DNA of 20,177 bases, taken from positions 1-20,177 of the forward strand of contig JAFVBT010000026.1 of NCBI GenBank assembly GCA_017479785.1, in the 5' to 3' direction. Shown here piece by piece: positions 13,783 to 20,177 of this stretch. The notes beneath the pieces were generated by a model, which saw only the letters and a program-made list of their open reading frames with translations, did not search any database and was not told the origin of the DNA. Positions within the stretch are counted from its first letter, which is position 1. Every line of letters begins with the position of its first letter. This DNA is from Alphaproteobacteria bacterium. GTDB taxonomy: Bacteria; Pseudomonadota; Alphaproteobacteria; RF32; CAG-239. Made by a program: the position numbers and the translations under genes.

Positions 13783-14102
13783 TTAATATTTTCCTTTAAC
13801 ATGGACCGCAGTGTTTTTTCTATGTCTGTTGTCAGCGGTGTTTCCACATAAATTTTTTTCCAGTGGTCCGTTTCACCGCCGATAATTTGAAACATATTTT
13901 TTGCTATTTTGAGATTTTTGGACAGCATTTTTACCAGTTCCTGATTTGCTTTGCCTTTTTCCGGCGCGGTTGTCACATAAGCCCGCAGATAAAAGATTTC
14001 GGAACTGTCTTGAAGCAAATCTCTAAAACCGCAAAATGATGCATTCGGTGTTAACTTAATGCGAATAACAAAGCCGGATTTATATGTCTCAAAGAAACTC
14101 AT
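13779..14102 (-). CDS. DUF167 (YggU) family protein
   Basis: A 107-aa member of the small DUF167/YggU family, whose biochemical role is not established. The family signature is clear: VIRIKLTPNASF near the start, RAYVTTAPEKGKANQELVKMLSKNL in the middle, and a GGETDHWK loop near the end, corresponding to the usual G..SR.K. The fold is a small alpha/beta domain and the protein should be cytoplasmic. It begins 5 bases after yggT and shares an ATGA with folD, so the three are translated as a coupled set. Confidence 0.93.
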   Translation of the reverse strand: MSFFETYKSGFVIRIKLTPNASFCGFRDLLQDSSEIFYLRAYVTTAPEKGKANQELVKMLSKNLKIAKNMFQIIGGETDHWKKIYVETPLTTDIEKTLRSMLKENIK

Positions 14103-14107
14103 TCAAA

Positions 14108-14425
14108 TTACATATATTGGCGAATCCATTCACTCAGGTGGGTAATGAACGAACCCACAAAAGCAATGGCAATTAACAAAACATACGGTGCAACATCATA
14201 ACCGGCAATGGGAGCAACTTTGCTGCGAATGTATTTGTATGCCGGTTCCGTTAATTTCTTGAGGATTTCCATAAATTTTTCCGCATATTTGTTGTGTACG
14301 GTCATCAATTTGTAATGTAACATCCAATAAAGAATGATGTCTACGGCGACAACTTTGAAATAAATATTAATCAAAATGCCCAAGATATCTAATAAAGGCA
14401 TTAAAAATAAGCCGATAATTCCCAT
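14108..14425 (-). CDS. YggT-family membrane protein
   Basis: A 105-aa integral membrane protein of the YggT family, linked in other bacteria to osmotic tolerance or to envelope and division functions. Two hydrophobic regions flank the conserved core: residues ~3-35 and ~78-95. Between them lies KLTEPAYKYIRSKVAP, matching the family's LTEPLLRPIR segment. AAGGAGG precedes the start and overlaps the stop codon of the upstream 294-aa gene, which shows tight coupling. Confidence 0.92.
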   Translation of the reverse strand: MGIIGLFLMPLLDILGILINIYFKVVAVDIILYWMLHYKLMTVHNKYAEKFMEILKKLTEPAYKYIRSKVAPIAGYDVAPYVLLIAIAFVGSFITHLSEWIRQYM

Positions 14426-14437
14426 AAATTTTCCTCC

Positions 14438-15322
14438 TTAATTTTGTGTTTCCGTATTTTCTACGGATGCATTTTTCGTTTGTTCTATCATATTAAACCG
14501 CTGAATGTCAAATCTTCTTTTATTATATATACCGCGCAAACGGGCAATTCTGTCATAACTTGAGAGCGGTTCATCTTCTTTGTTGTCATTAACGACAGTG
14601 CTTGCGGCTGTTGTCGGTGCACTGACTTCTTTACGTAATTGCAAAAGCATAAGACGTTTCAGCCAATGTGCAAAGTTGAATTTGTCACTCAAATCTTCGT
14701 CTTCTTCGTGATCTATCCCCAAACTGACGCGTTCTTTGACACTGAAATTATAATTATAACCGAGATTTTGCAATGATTTTAACATCTTATAGATTGGCTT
14801 GGCACGTTCAAAATCTTGTATGGTTGTTTCTTTATCTACAATGTCGGGTGTGTAGTTTTCAATTAAATCTTTTATCTCGCGCAAACGCACAATATTTAGT
14901 GTCAACTCACCGAACAGCAATGTGTCTTTTTCTTCTGATGTTTTGGTAAAAGCCAATGCCGCAAATAACATAAATTCATAACGACTTATTTTCTCTAAAA
15001 ACTCTTGACGTTCGGAATAGTTGTCCTGCGAAATGTAGCCGTCATTCATGTGCTCGATGATATCGGCTGCCGTTTCCAAAATCATGGCATGCGTTGTTTC
15101 TTTATCATTGGTAATGCATTTTTGTGCCAAAGTATGACCAAACATACCTAAAAGTTCACGTTTGGTATAAACGGTGTCGTTAAAATCCAGTTCATAGTCA
15201 TCGGGTGCCAGTATTGTTTCGCGCAAGATTGTCGCGGCATCCGTGTCGCTGACTGCCGGAAAGTTACTTTTCACCGCATCATAAAGCGTTTGAAAATATG
15301 TGCAACTGCTGTAACGCCCCAT
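14438..15322 (-). CDS. Uncharacterised 294-aa protein, partner of the TerB-like gene
   Basis: I do not recognise this protein. It is acidic, mostly helical and soluble-looking, with no signal peptide or membrane helix. Features: a helical N-terminus (YFQTLYDAVKSNF), an Asp-rich stretch (APDDYELDFNDTVY) near residues 39-52, helices through residue ~190, an acidic loop (DHEEDEDLSD), a W-containing basic helix (FAHWLKRLMLLQLRKE), then an Ala/Thr/Ser linker and a basic C-terminal helix (IARLRGIYNKRRFDI). It begins 2 bases after the stop of the TerB-like gene, so the two are almost certainly co-translated and may interact. The downstream gene is yggT. Function unknown. Confidence 0.8.
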   Translation of the reverse strand: MGRYSSCTYFQTLYDAVKSNFPAVSDTDAATILRETILAPDDYELDFNDTVYTKRELLGMFGHTLAQKCITNDKETTHAMILETAADIIEHMNDGYISQDNYSERQEFLEKISRYEFMLFAALAFTKTSEEKDTLLFGELTLNIVRLREIKDLIENYTPDIVDKETTIQDFERAKPIYKMLKSLQNLGYNYNFSVKERVSLGIDHEEDEDLSDKFNFAHWLKRLMLLQLRKEVSAPTTAASTVVNDNKEDEPLSSYDRIARLRGIYNKRRFDIQRFNMIEQTKNASVENTETQN

Positions 15323-15324
15323 TT

Positions 15325-15762
15325 TTAATCTTTCTCAAAAATTATTTTTGCCTGTTCCTGCCAAATAATACGGTCAATAACCCAATTACTGATTTGCTCT
15401 ATTTTTTCCATTTCAATGCCGAGAGTTTGCCCGACTTTGCCGATAAAAAACGTTTCTTCATCGGATAACATATTATCCAAATGCGAAATGGTGCACATTT
15501 CTTTAATCAATTCCAAAGCGAGCGGTCGGCTTTTTATTGCTTTCATATTCTTTATGACATCATTTTCATCGCTGTAGTCTAAAATTTCATTGATATTTTT
15601 GATGCCGTGCTTTTGTGCCGCTTCTATGATATAGTTGAATTCTTCTTCGTCAGCGTGGCCGTCTACACTTGATAAACAGAACAGGGCTTGAAAAAAAGCT
15701 TTTTTTTCTTTGGTGGAAGCCGAGTCTAAATTCGTAGGTAATATATTTTCTATTTCCGACAT
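15325..15762 (-). CDS. TerB-like domain protein
   Basis: A 145-aa all-helical protein resembling the TerB/DjlA-N domain, a fold found in tellurite-resistance and related stress systems and thought to bind metal. Two similar acidic helix-turn motifs are seen: LSSVDGHADEEE with Asp34 and Asp38-Glu41, and ISHLDNMLSDEE with Asp96 and Asp101-Glu103. They match the paired D-G-.-hydrophobic-.-E-E pattern of the family. There is no signal peptide. The ATG at 15762 has CAGGAG 9 nt upstream and a strong promoter candidate at 15789-15817. It leads a seven-gene operon. A TerY-P triad lies about 4 kb away on the same strand but in another operon. The domain call is by pattern only. Confidence 0.75.
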   Translation of the reverse strand: MSEIENILPTNLDSASTKEKKAFFQALFCLSSVDGHADEEEFNYIIEAAQKHGIKNINEILDYSDENDVIKNMKAIKSRPLALELIKEMCTISHLDNMLSDEETFFIGKVGQTLGIEMEKIEQISNWVIDRIIWQEQAKIIFEKD

Positions 15763-15788
15763 AATCGTTTCTCCTGAAAAACAACACT

Positions 15789-15817
15789 ATAATATCGGCA
15801 TATTGTTAATTTTGCAA
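15789..15817 (-). promoter_or_regulatory. Putative promoter of the terB-like/yggT/folD operon
   Basis: Minus-strand -35 TTGCAA (15817-15812), 17-nt spacer, -10 TATTAT (15794-15789), about 27 bases before the ATG. It is a good match to the sigma70 consensus and nearly identical in form to the promoter candidate at 1868-1896. Confidence 0.65.
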
Positions 15818-15829
15818 TATAAAAAAGTG

Positions 15830-15858
15830 TTGAAAAAAAAATATGTTTGACGTAGATA
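15830..15858 (+). promoter_or_regulatory. Putative promoter of the miaB operon
   Basis: -35 TTGAAA (15830-15835), 17-nt A-rich spacer, -10 TAGATA (15853-15858), about 20 bases before the miaB ATG. It is divergent from and adjacent to the terB-like promoter. The leader would be very short, consistent with the weak ribosome binding site of miaB. Confidence 0.5.
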
Positions 15859-15879
15859 ATATTGTAATAGATTTAATTT

Positions 15880-17235
15880 ATGATGAACGGAAAAGAAGTG
15901 ACGAAAAAATATTTTATCAAAACGTTCGGTTGTCAAATGAATGTTTATGATTCTTCGCGTATCGCCGATATGCTGAAAAAAGAAGGCTATGAAGAAACAA
16001 CCAAGCAGGCCGATGCGGATATTGTGTTGTTCAATACATGTCATATACGGGAAAAAGCTGCGGAAAAGTTATTCTCGGATTTGGGTCGCGCACATATTAT
16101 ACAGCAGGAAAGGGAAGAACAGTTCGGAAAGTCAACAATTATCGGGGTTGTCGGATGCGTTGTACAGGCAGAGGACACACAAATTATCAAGCGCGCACCG
16201 TTTGTGGATTTTGCCGTCGGTCCTTTGATGTATCATACCATTCCGGATGTATTAAAGCGCATTACTCAGCGAAAAAATAATGAAAGCTATGTGAATACTG
16301 ATTTTCCGGCGGTCAGTAAGTTTGACTTTCTGCCTGAAAATGAATCGCAAGGTGCCTGTTCTTATTTGGCTATACAGGAAGGTTGCAACAATTTTTGCAC
16401 ATATTGTGTTGTACCATATACGCGCGGAGCGGAATATTCAAGACCGGTTGCCGAAGTGCTGCAAGAGGCGCGGCGTTTGGTTGATACCGGAACACTGGAG
16501 ATAAATCTTTTAGGGCAGAATGTAAATTCATATCACGGGGAAGATGAAAGCGGTAAAGAACGGAATTTGGCATATTTATTGCGGCGCGTTGCCGAAATTG
16601 ACGGCTTGAAACGTTTGCGCTATACCACTTCTTATCCGGCGGATATGAATGATGATTTAATCGCTTGTTATAAAGATATGGATATTTTAATGCCGTATTT
16701 GCATTTGCCGATACAATCCGGTTCGGATAAAATTCTAAAAGCAATGAACAGACGTCATAATTCGGCAGATTATTTGCGAATCGTGGAAAAATTGTTTAAG
16801 GCCAATCCGAATATCGGTATGTCATCCGATTTTATTGTCGGTTTTCCGGGTGAAACGGATACCGATTTTCAGGCAACATTGGATGTGGTTAATCAGGTAA
16901 AATATATTCAGGCTTTTTCTTTTAAATATAGCCGCCGTCCGGGAACACCGGCTGCTGTTATGGATAATCAGGTTGAAGAAAAAGTTAAAAAACAGCGCTT
17001 GGAAGTTTTGCAGAATTTGTTATTCTCTTATCAGGATAAGTTTAATAAGTCTTGTGTCGGTAGGGTTATGCCGGTGTTGTTTGAGCAAAAAGGACGCCAC
17101 AAAGGACAGCTTATCGGGCGCACACCTTATATGCAGAACTTGCATGCCGAAACGAATGATGCTAATATTAATAAAATTGTGAATGTTAAGGTGACGCAAG
17201 CCACCACAAATTCTTTAAGCGGAAAGGAAGTATAA
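15880..17235 (+). CDS. miaB: tRNA-2-methylthio-N6-dimethylallyladenosine synthase
   Basis: Radical-SAM methylthiotransferase that adds the 2-methylthio group to i6A37 in tRNAs reading UNN codons. The 451 aa show the full three-part layout. The N-terminal UPF0004 domain carries Cys18 (FGCQMN), Cys54 (NTCHIRE) and Cys93 (VVGCVVQ) for the auxiliary 4Fe-4S cluster. The radical-SAM core has C169xxxC173xxC176 followed by VVPYTRG. A C-terminal TRAM domain (from ~NKSCVGRVMPVLF) binds tRNA. YLHLPIQSGSDKILKAMNRRH and IVGFPGET are also typical. Two Met codons stand at the start (15880, 15883) with no clear ribosome binding site, so the exact start is uncertain. The next gene follows after 1 base. Confidence 0.97.
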   Translation: MMNGKEVTKKYFIKTFGCQMNVYDSSRIADMLKKEGYEETTKQADADIVLFNTCHIREKAAEKLFSDLGRAHIIQQEREEQFGKSTIIGVVGCVVQAEDTQIIKRAPFVDFAVGPLMYHTIPDVLKRITQRKNNESYVNTDFPAVSKFDFLPENESQGACSYLAIQEGCNNFCTYCVVPYTRGAEYSRPVAEVLQEARRLVDTGTLEINLLGQNVNSYHGEDESGKERNLAYLLRRVAEIDGLKRLRYTTSYPADMNDDLIACYKDMDILMPYLHLPIQSGSDKILKAMNRRHNSADYLRIVEKLFKANPNIGMSSDFIVGFPGETDTDFQATLDVVNQVKYIQAFSFKYSRRPGTPAAVMDNQVEEKVKKQRLEVLQNLLFSYQDKFNKSCVGRVMPVLFEQKGRHKGQLIGRTPYMQNLHAETNDANINKIVNVKVTQATTNSLSGKEV

Positions 17236-17236
17236 T

Positions 17237-18220
17237 ATGGCCGAGATATGTTTTGAATTATTTAACAATCAGGTAGTGCAACAGCTTGTCGGTGAGGCTG
17301 ACGGCAATTTGCGCCTGATAGAAAAAATGCTCAATGTTGAGATTTTGAGTTTTGGTAATCAGATTACGATTAAAGGTGCGTCCAGTGATGTGGAATGTGC
17401 GAAGGAGGCGATAGAAATATTATACAATAAGGTCAGTAAAGGTATTGAAGTCGGCGAACAGGAGGTAAAAGCTGCTGTCAGAATGAGCGGCGAAAATTCG
17501 CATGCGGATAATGATGCTCAAAATCTTAATGATATTGTTTTGAAAACCAAAAAAAGATATATTTATCCGCGCTCGGCCACCCAAGCCAAATATATTCAGG
17601 AAATGATGAAAAACGAACTGGTGTTCGGATTGGGACCTGCCGGTACGGGTAAAACTTATTTGGCGGTGGCTTTGGCCGTTGCGATGATGCTTGAAGGAAC
17701 GGTTGATAAAATTATTTTATCGCGTCCGGCGGTGGAAGCCGGTGAAAATTTAGGCTTTTTACCGGGAGATTTGAAAGAAAAAGTTGATCCGTATTTGCGC
17801 CCGCTTTATGATGCTTTGTATGAAATGTTGCCGGCCGAGCAGGTTGATAAAAAATTAGCTCTGGGTGAAATTGAAATTGCACCGCTTGCCTTTATGCGCG
17901 GTCGTACGCTTTCCAATGCATTTATTATTTTGGATGAGGCGCAAAATACAACACCGATGCAAATGAAAATGTTTTTAACGCGTTTAGGTGAAAACTCGCG
18001 CATGGTGGTTAACGGCGACTTGAGTCAGGTTGACTTGCCAAGCGGTATAATTTCCGGTTTGCGCGATGCATTGAGTACATTGAAAAATGTTGATAATATA
18101 TCTTCGGTAACTTTTTCTTCCGAAGACGTTGTGCGTCACGGTTTGGTTGCTAAAATAGTGAAAGCATACGAAGAAAAAAGCAAACGTAATCACGAGGCAG
18201 ATCGTTACGAAAATGTCTGA
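17237..18220 (+). CDS. ybeZ: PhoH-like ATPase (YbeZ)
   Basis: PhoH-family P-loop NTPase, usually encoded next to ybeY and associated with it in RNA metabolism and ribosome quality control. The 327 aa have an N-terminal KH-like portion (residues ~20-75), Walker A GPAGTGKT (133-140), Walker B IILDEAQN with Asp233-Glu234, and the family block NGDLSQVDLPSGIISGL. Length matches the family. It starts 1 base after miaB with AAGGAAG as ribosome binding site inside the miaB end, and its stop overlaps ybeY by 8 nt, so the genes are tightly coupled. Confidence 0.96.
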   Translation: MAEICFELFNNQVVQQLVGEADGNLRLIEKMLNVEILSFGNQITIKGASSDVECAKEAIEILYNKVSKGIEVGEQEVKAAVRMSGENSHADNDAQNLNDIVLKTKKRYIYPRSATQAKYIQEMMKNELVFGLGPAGTGKTYLAVALAVAMMLEGTVDKIILSRPAVEAGENLGFLPGDLKEKVDPYLRPLYDALYEMLPAEQVDKKLALGEIEIAPLAFMRGRTLSNAFIILDEAQNTTPMQMKMFLTRLGENSRMVVNGDLSQVDLPSGIISGLRDALSTLKNVDNISSVTFSSEDVVRHGLVAKIVKAYEEKSKRNHEADRYENV

Positions 18221-18728
18221 AGTAATTATAAATTTAACAATAGAAGATGACCGTTGGTGTGAGAAAATTGCCGATATTGCACAGGTGGCGGAAAAGGTTA
18301 AAACAGCCACTTTTGAATATTTGCGGAACCACGAAAATTTGGAAATTTTGCAACAGGAAAAACCGCTTGAGATAAATGTTTGTTTAAGCAATGATGCAAC
18401 GGTTCATCAACTCAATAAAGAATTTCGGGGAATGGATAAGCCGACAAATGTGCTGTCTTTTGCAAATTTGGATTTTGAAAACTTTGCAATTGAGAATGAG
18501 CCGTTTAAGGAGATTGAGCTTGGCGACATTATTATTGCTTATGAAACGATGTGTCGGGAAGCAGAAGCGGAAAGCATCACATTTTATGAGCATTTTTGCC
18601 ATTTATTGACGCACGGTTTTTTGCATATTTCGGGTTTTGACCATATAACGGATGAAGAAGCCGAATATATGGAGCATTTTGAAAAAGAAATTTTAAAGAA
18701 TATCGGTATTGAGAATCCGTATGAATAG
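18213..18728 (+). CDS. ybeY: Endoribonuclease/rRNA maturation factor YbeY
   Basis: Single-strand-specific metallo-endoribonuclease that takes part in 16S rRNA 3' maturation and 70S quality control. The zinc motif is complete: H134-GFL-H138-ISGFD-H144, with His130 just before. RGMDKPTNVLSF, the conserved R..d..TDVLSF block, lies near residue 70, and ELGDIIIAYE near residue 102 is also typical. The 171 aa are normal length. The ATG sits within the end of the PhoH-like gene. Downstream, lnt starts 18 bases after the stop; the corC-like gene often found between them in alphaproteobacteria is absent. Confidence 0.96.
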   Translation: MSEVIINLTIEDDRWCEKIADIAQVAEKVKTATFEYLRNHENLEILQQEKPLEINVCLSNDATVHQLNKEFRGMDKPTNVLSFANLDFENFAIENEPFKEIELGDIIIAYETMCREAEAESITFYEHFCHLLTHGFLHISGFDHITDEEAEYMEHFEKEILKNIGIENPYE

Positions 18729-18746
18729 ACTTAAAGGTTAAGTATA

Positions 18747-20177
18747 ATGACAGATGAATTTATAGCCGTGTGGCAAACAGTGGTCAGTAAACTTTTAATA
18801 CATCGAAAGACATTGGCGCTTGTTATGGGGATTTTGCTGGCTGCCGCATTGCCGCCGTTTTACCAGCTTTGGGCATTGTTTGTTTCTTTCAGTGTGGCAC
18901 TTTTTTTGTGTTGCCAAACAAACAGCTTGAAAAAATTGGCGGCGCAGGGCTATTTTTTCGGATTCGGTTTTTTTGCCGTCGGTTTTTATTGGATAGGCAA
19001 TGCTTTGTTGGTTGATCCGCTTAAAACGGGTTGGCTTTATCCGATTGTATTGTTTCTGAATGGTGCCTTTTTCGGTATTTTTACCATTCCGCCGTTTATG
19101 ATGAGCAAACTCGGTAAGAATACTCTGACGAAAATTTTGTTATTTGCTGCAACGTGGTGTTTGATAACTGAGTGGTTCAGAGGTTTTATTCTGACCGGAT
19201 TCCCGTGGAATCCGATAAGTTCCGTTGTCAGTTTCAGTACGGCGATGCTGCAAACTATGGCGATTTGGGGAACATACGGCTTGTCTTTGGTGTTGATAAT
19301 CTTAGCCGCATGGCCGGTCTTTTGGATTCTGAATCCGAGCAAAAAAACGGCATTTATTGCCGCGTTGTCTCTGTTGGCAACGGATTTATTATGGGAATAC
19401 GGTTTATATGTATTGGTCAACAGACCGCGCGTGCAGGACGGTAATTCCATTATGGTGCGTTTGGTGCAACCGAGCATTCCGCAATCCTTGAAATGGGACA
19501 GTCAGGCGGCTGAAGATAATCTGCAACAATACATAGAATTGAGCAACAATCTGGATAATCGCTATATTGATTTTATTGTTTGGGGCGAAACCGCATCGCC
19601 TTTTGATTTGACGTATGATAAAGACCATCAGAATAAAATTGCGCGAATTGTGCCGAAGAACGGTTTTTTGATATCCGGTTTTCTGCGTTATGAAATTGGA
19701 GCGAACTCCTCGGAATTTATGCCATATAATTCGCTGGCGGTTATGAATAAACAAGGGGAAGTTCTTGATACCTATGATAAAAGTCATCTTGTTCCTTTCG
19801 GCGAATATATTCCGTTTCGTCGCTTTTTGCCGGATTGGATAAAGCCTGTTTCTAACAACGTGGCCGAGTTCGGGCGCGGAGAACAATACAAAACAATCAA
19901 AGTTGGAGAATATCCGGAATTTGCGCCGTTGATTTGTTATGAAGTTATTTTTTCTGACGATGTGGTGCGTAAAGGTGATAAGCCGCAATGGGCGGTGGTG
20001 TTGACTAATGATGGGTGGTATGGTGACAGTGCCGGTCCGTATCAGCATTTGGTGGCAGCGCAGATGCGGGCGGTAGAAGAAGGAATGACAATTGTGCGCA
20101 GTGCTAACAGTGGTATCAGCGCCGTAATTACGCCGTATGGAGAAATTCCGACGAAAATTGCGCTGGGTGTGCGCGGG
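18747..20177 (+). CDS. lnt: Apolipoprotein N-acyltransferase, 5' part (runs off right edge)
   Basis: Inner-membrane enzyme that N-acylates the N-terminal diacylglyceryl-Cys of lipoproteins, the last step of lipoprotein maturation. I translated 477 open codons from the ATG at 18747; only the C-terminal end is missing. The N-terminal ~200 residues are a bundle of membrane helices with the typical ALPPFYQLW, FGFGFFAVGFYWIGNAL and GFPWNPI motifs. The periplasmic nitrilase domain follows, with the catalytic triad Glu281 (VWGETASPF), Lys345 (YDKSHLVPFGEY) and Cys397 (LICYEVIF). TNDGWYGDSAGPYQHL and RSANSGIS are also family marks. The small lipoprotein encoded at 10873-11028 would be one of its substrates. 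Confidence 0.96.
   Translation, partial: MTDEFIAVWQTVVSKLLIHRKTLALVMGILLAAALPPFYQLWALFVSFSVALFLCCQTNSLKKLAAQGYFFGFGFFAVGFYWIGNALLVDPLKTGWLYPIVLFLNGAFFGIFTIPPFMMSKLGKNTLTKILLFAATWCLITEWFRGFILTGFPWNPISSVVSFSTAMLQTMAIWGTYGLSLVLIILAAWPVFWILNPSKKTAFIAALSLLATDLLWEYGLYVLVNRPRVQDGNSIMVRLVQPSIPQSLKWDSQAAEDNLQQYIELSNNLDNRYIDFIVWGETASPFDLTYDKDHQNKIARIVPKNGFLISGFLRYEIGANSSEFMPYNSLAVMNKQGEVLDTYDKSHLVPFGEYIPFRRFLPDWIKPVSNNVAEFGRGEQYKTIKVGEYPEFAPLICYEVIFSDDVVRKGDKPQWAVVLTNDGWYGDSAGPYQHLVAAQMRAVEEGMTIVRSANSGISAVITPYGEIPTKIALGVRG

Noticed and set aside
15843..15950. Short plus-strand ORF starting MFDVDNIVIDL that overlaps the start of miaB in another frame
   Set aside because: There is no ribosome binding site, it contains the likely miaB -10 region, and most of it lies within the well-supported miaB frame.
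1..20177. CRISPR arrays, insertion sequences or prophage genes
   Set aside because: No regularly spaced direct repeats, transposase or integrase motifs, or phage structural genes were seen on reading both strands.

Overview
The window is AT-rich (about 40% G+C by eye) and gene-dense. It comes from a Gram-negative bacterium, most likely an alphaproteobacterium. The evidence is the block miaB - phoH-like (ybeZ) - ybeY - lnt, the block yggT - DUF167 (yggU) - folD, a flavin oxidoreductase of the nitronate monooxygenase family that I recognise mainly from alphaproteobacteria, and an LptM-like small lipoprotein. The low G+C and the many unrecognised genes suggest an uncultured, possibly host-associated lineage; that placement is inference.

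Layout. (1) 1-1641, minus: 5' part of leuS, with an N-terminal extension and a signature unlike the usual proteobacterial enzyme. (2) 1642-1942: non-coding, holding the leuS promoter, a promoter for the next gene, and three hairpins each followed by a T-rich run on the minus strand. (3) 1943-6437, plus: three genes I do not recognise (381, 675 and 402 aa). The last two form a pair, and the 675-aa gene has a strong internal ribosome binding site. A bidirectional terminator closes the region. (4) 6502-7893, minus: nitronate monooxygenase-like flavoprotein. (5) 7995-11028, minus: a four-gene operon of small lipoprotein, TerY-type vWA protein, PP2C phosphatase and Ser/Thr kinase with a Cys/His cluster and three membrane helices. 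The last three match the TerY-phosphorylation (TerY-P) triad described from comparative genomics. (6) 11124-11696, plus: secreted thioredoxin-fold protein. (7) 11646-15762, minus: a seven-gene operon of TerB-like protein, unknown 294-aa protein, YggT, DUF167, FolD, tandem receiver-like protein and a DedA/YqaA membrane protein. (8) 15880-20177, plus: miaB, phoH-like, ybeY, and lnt running off the right edge.

How it fits together. The housekeeping blocks cover tRNA charging and modification, rRNA maturation, folate one-carbon metabolism and lipoprotein acylation. The most distinctive content is the phospho-signalling operon: a kinase and phosphatase that could act on each other or on the vWA protein, with a lipoprotein encoded first. 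A TerB-like protein lies about 4 kb away in a separate operon. TerY-P modules and TerB-like domains are both linked to the wider Ter stress/defence network, so the window may carry a reduced, membrane-associated version. The three unknown genes at 1943-6437 are the largest unexplained block.
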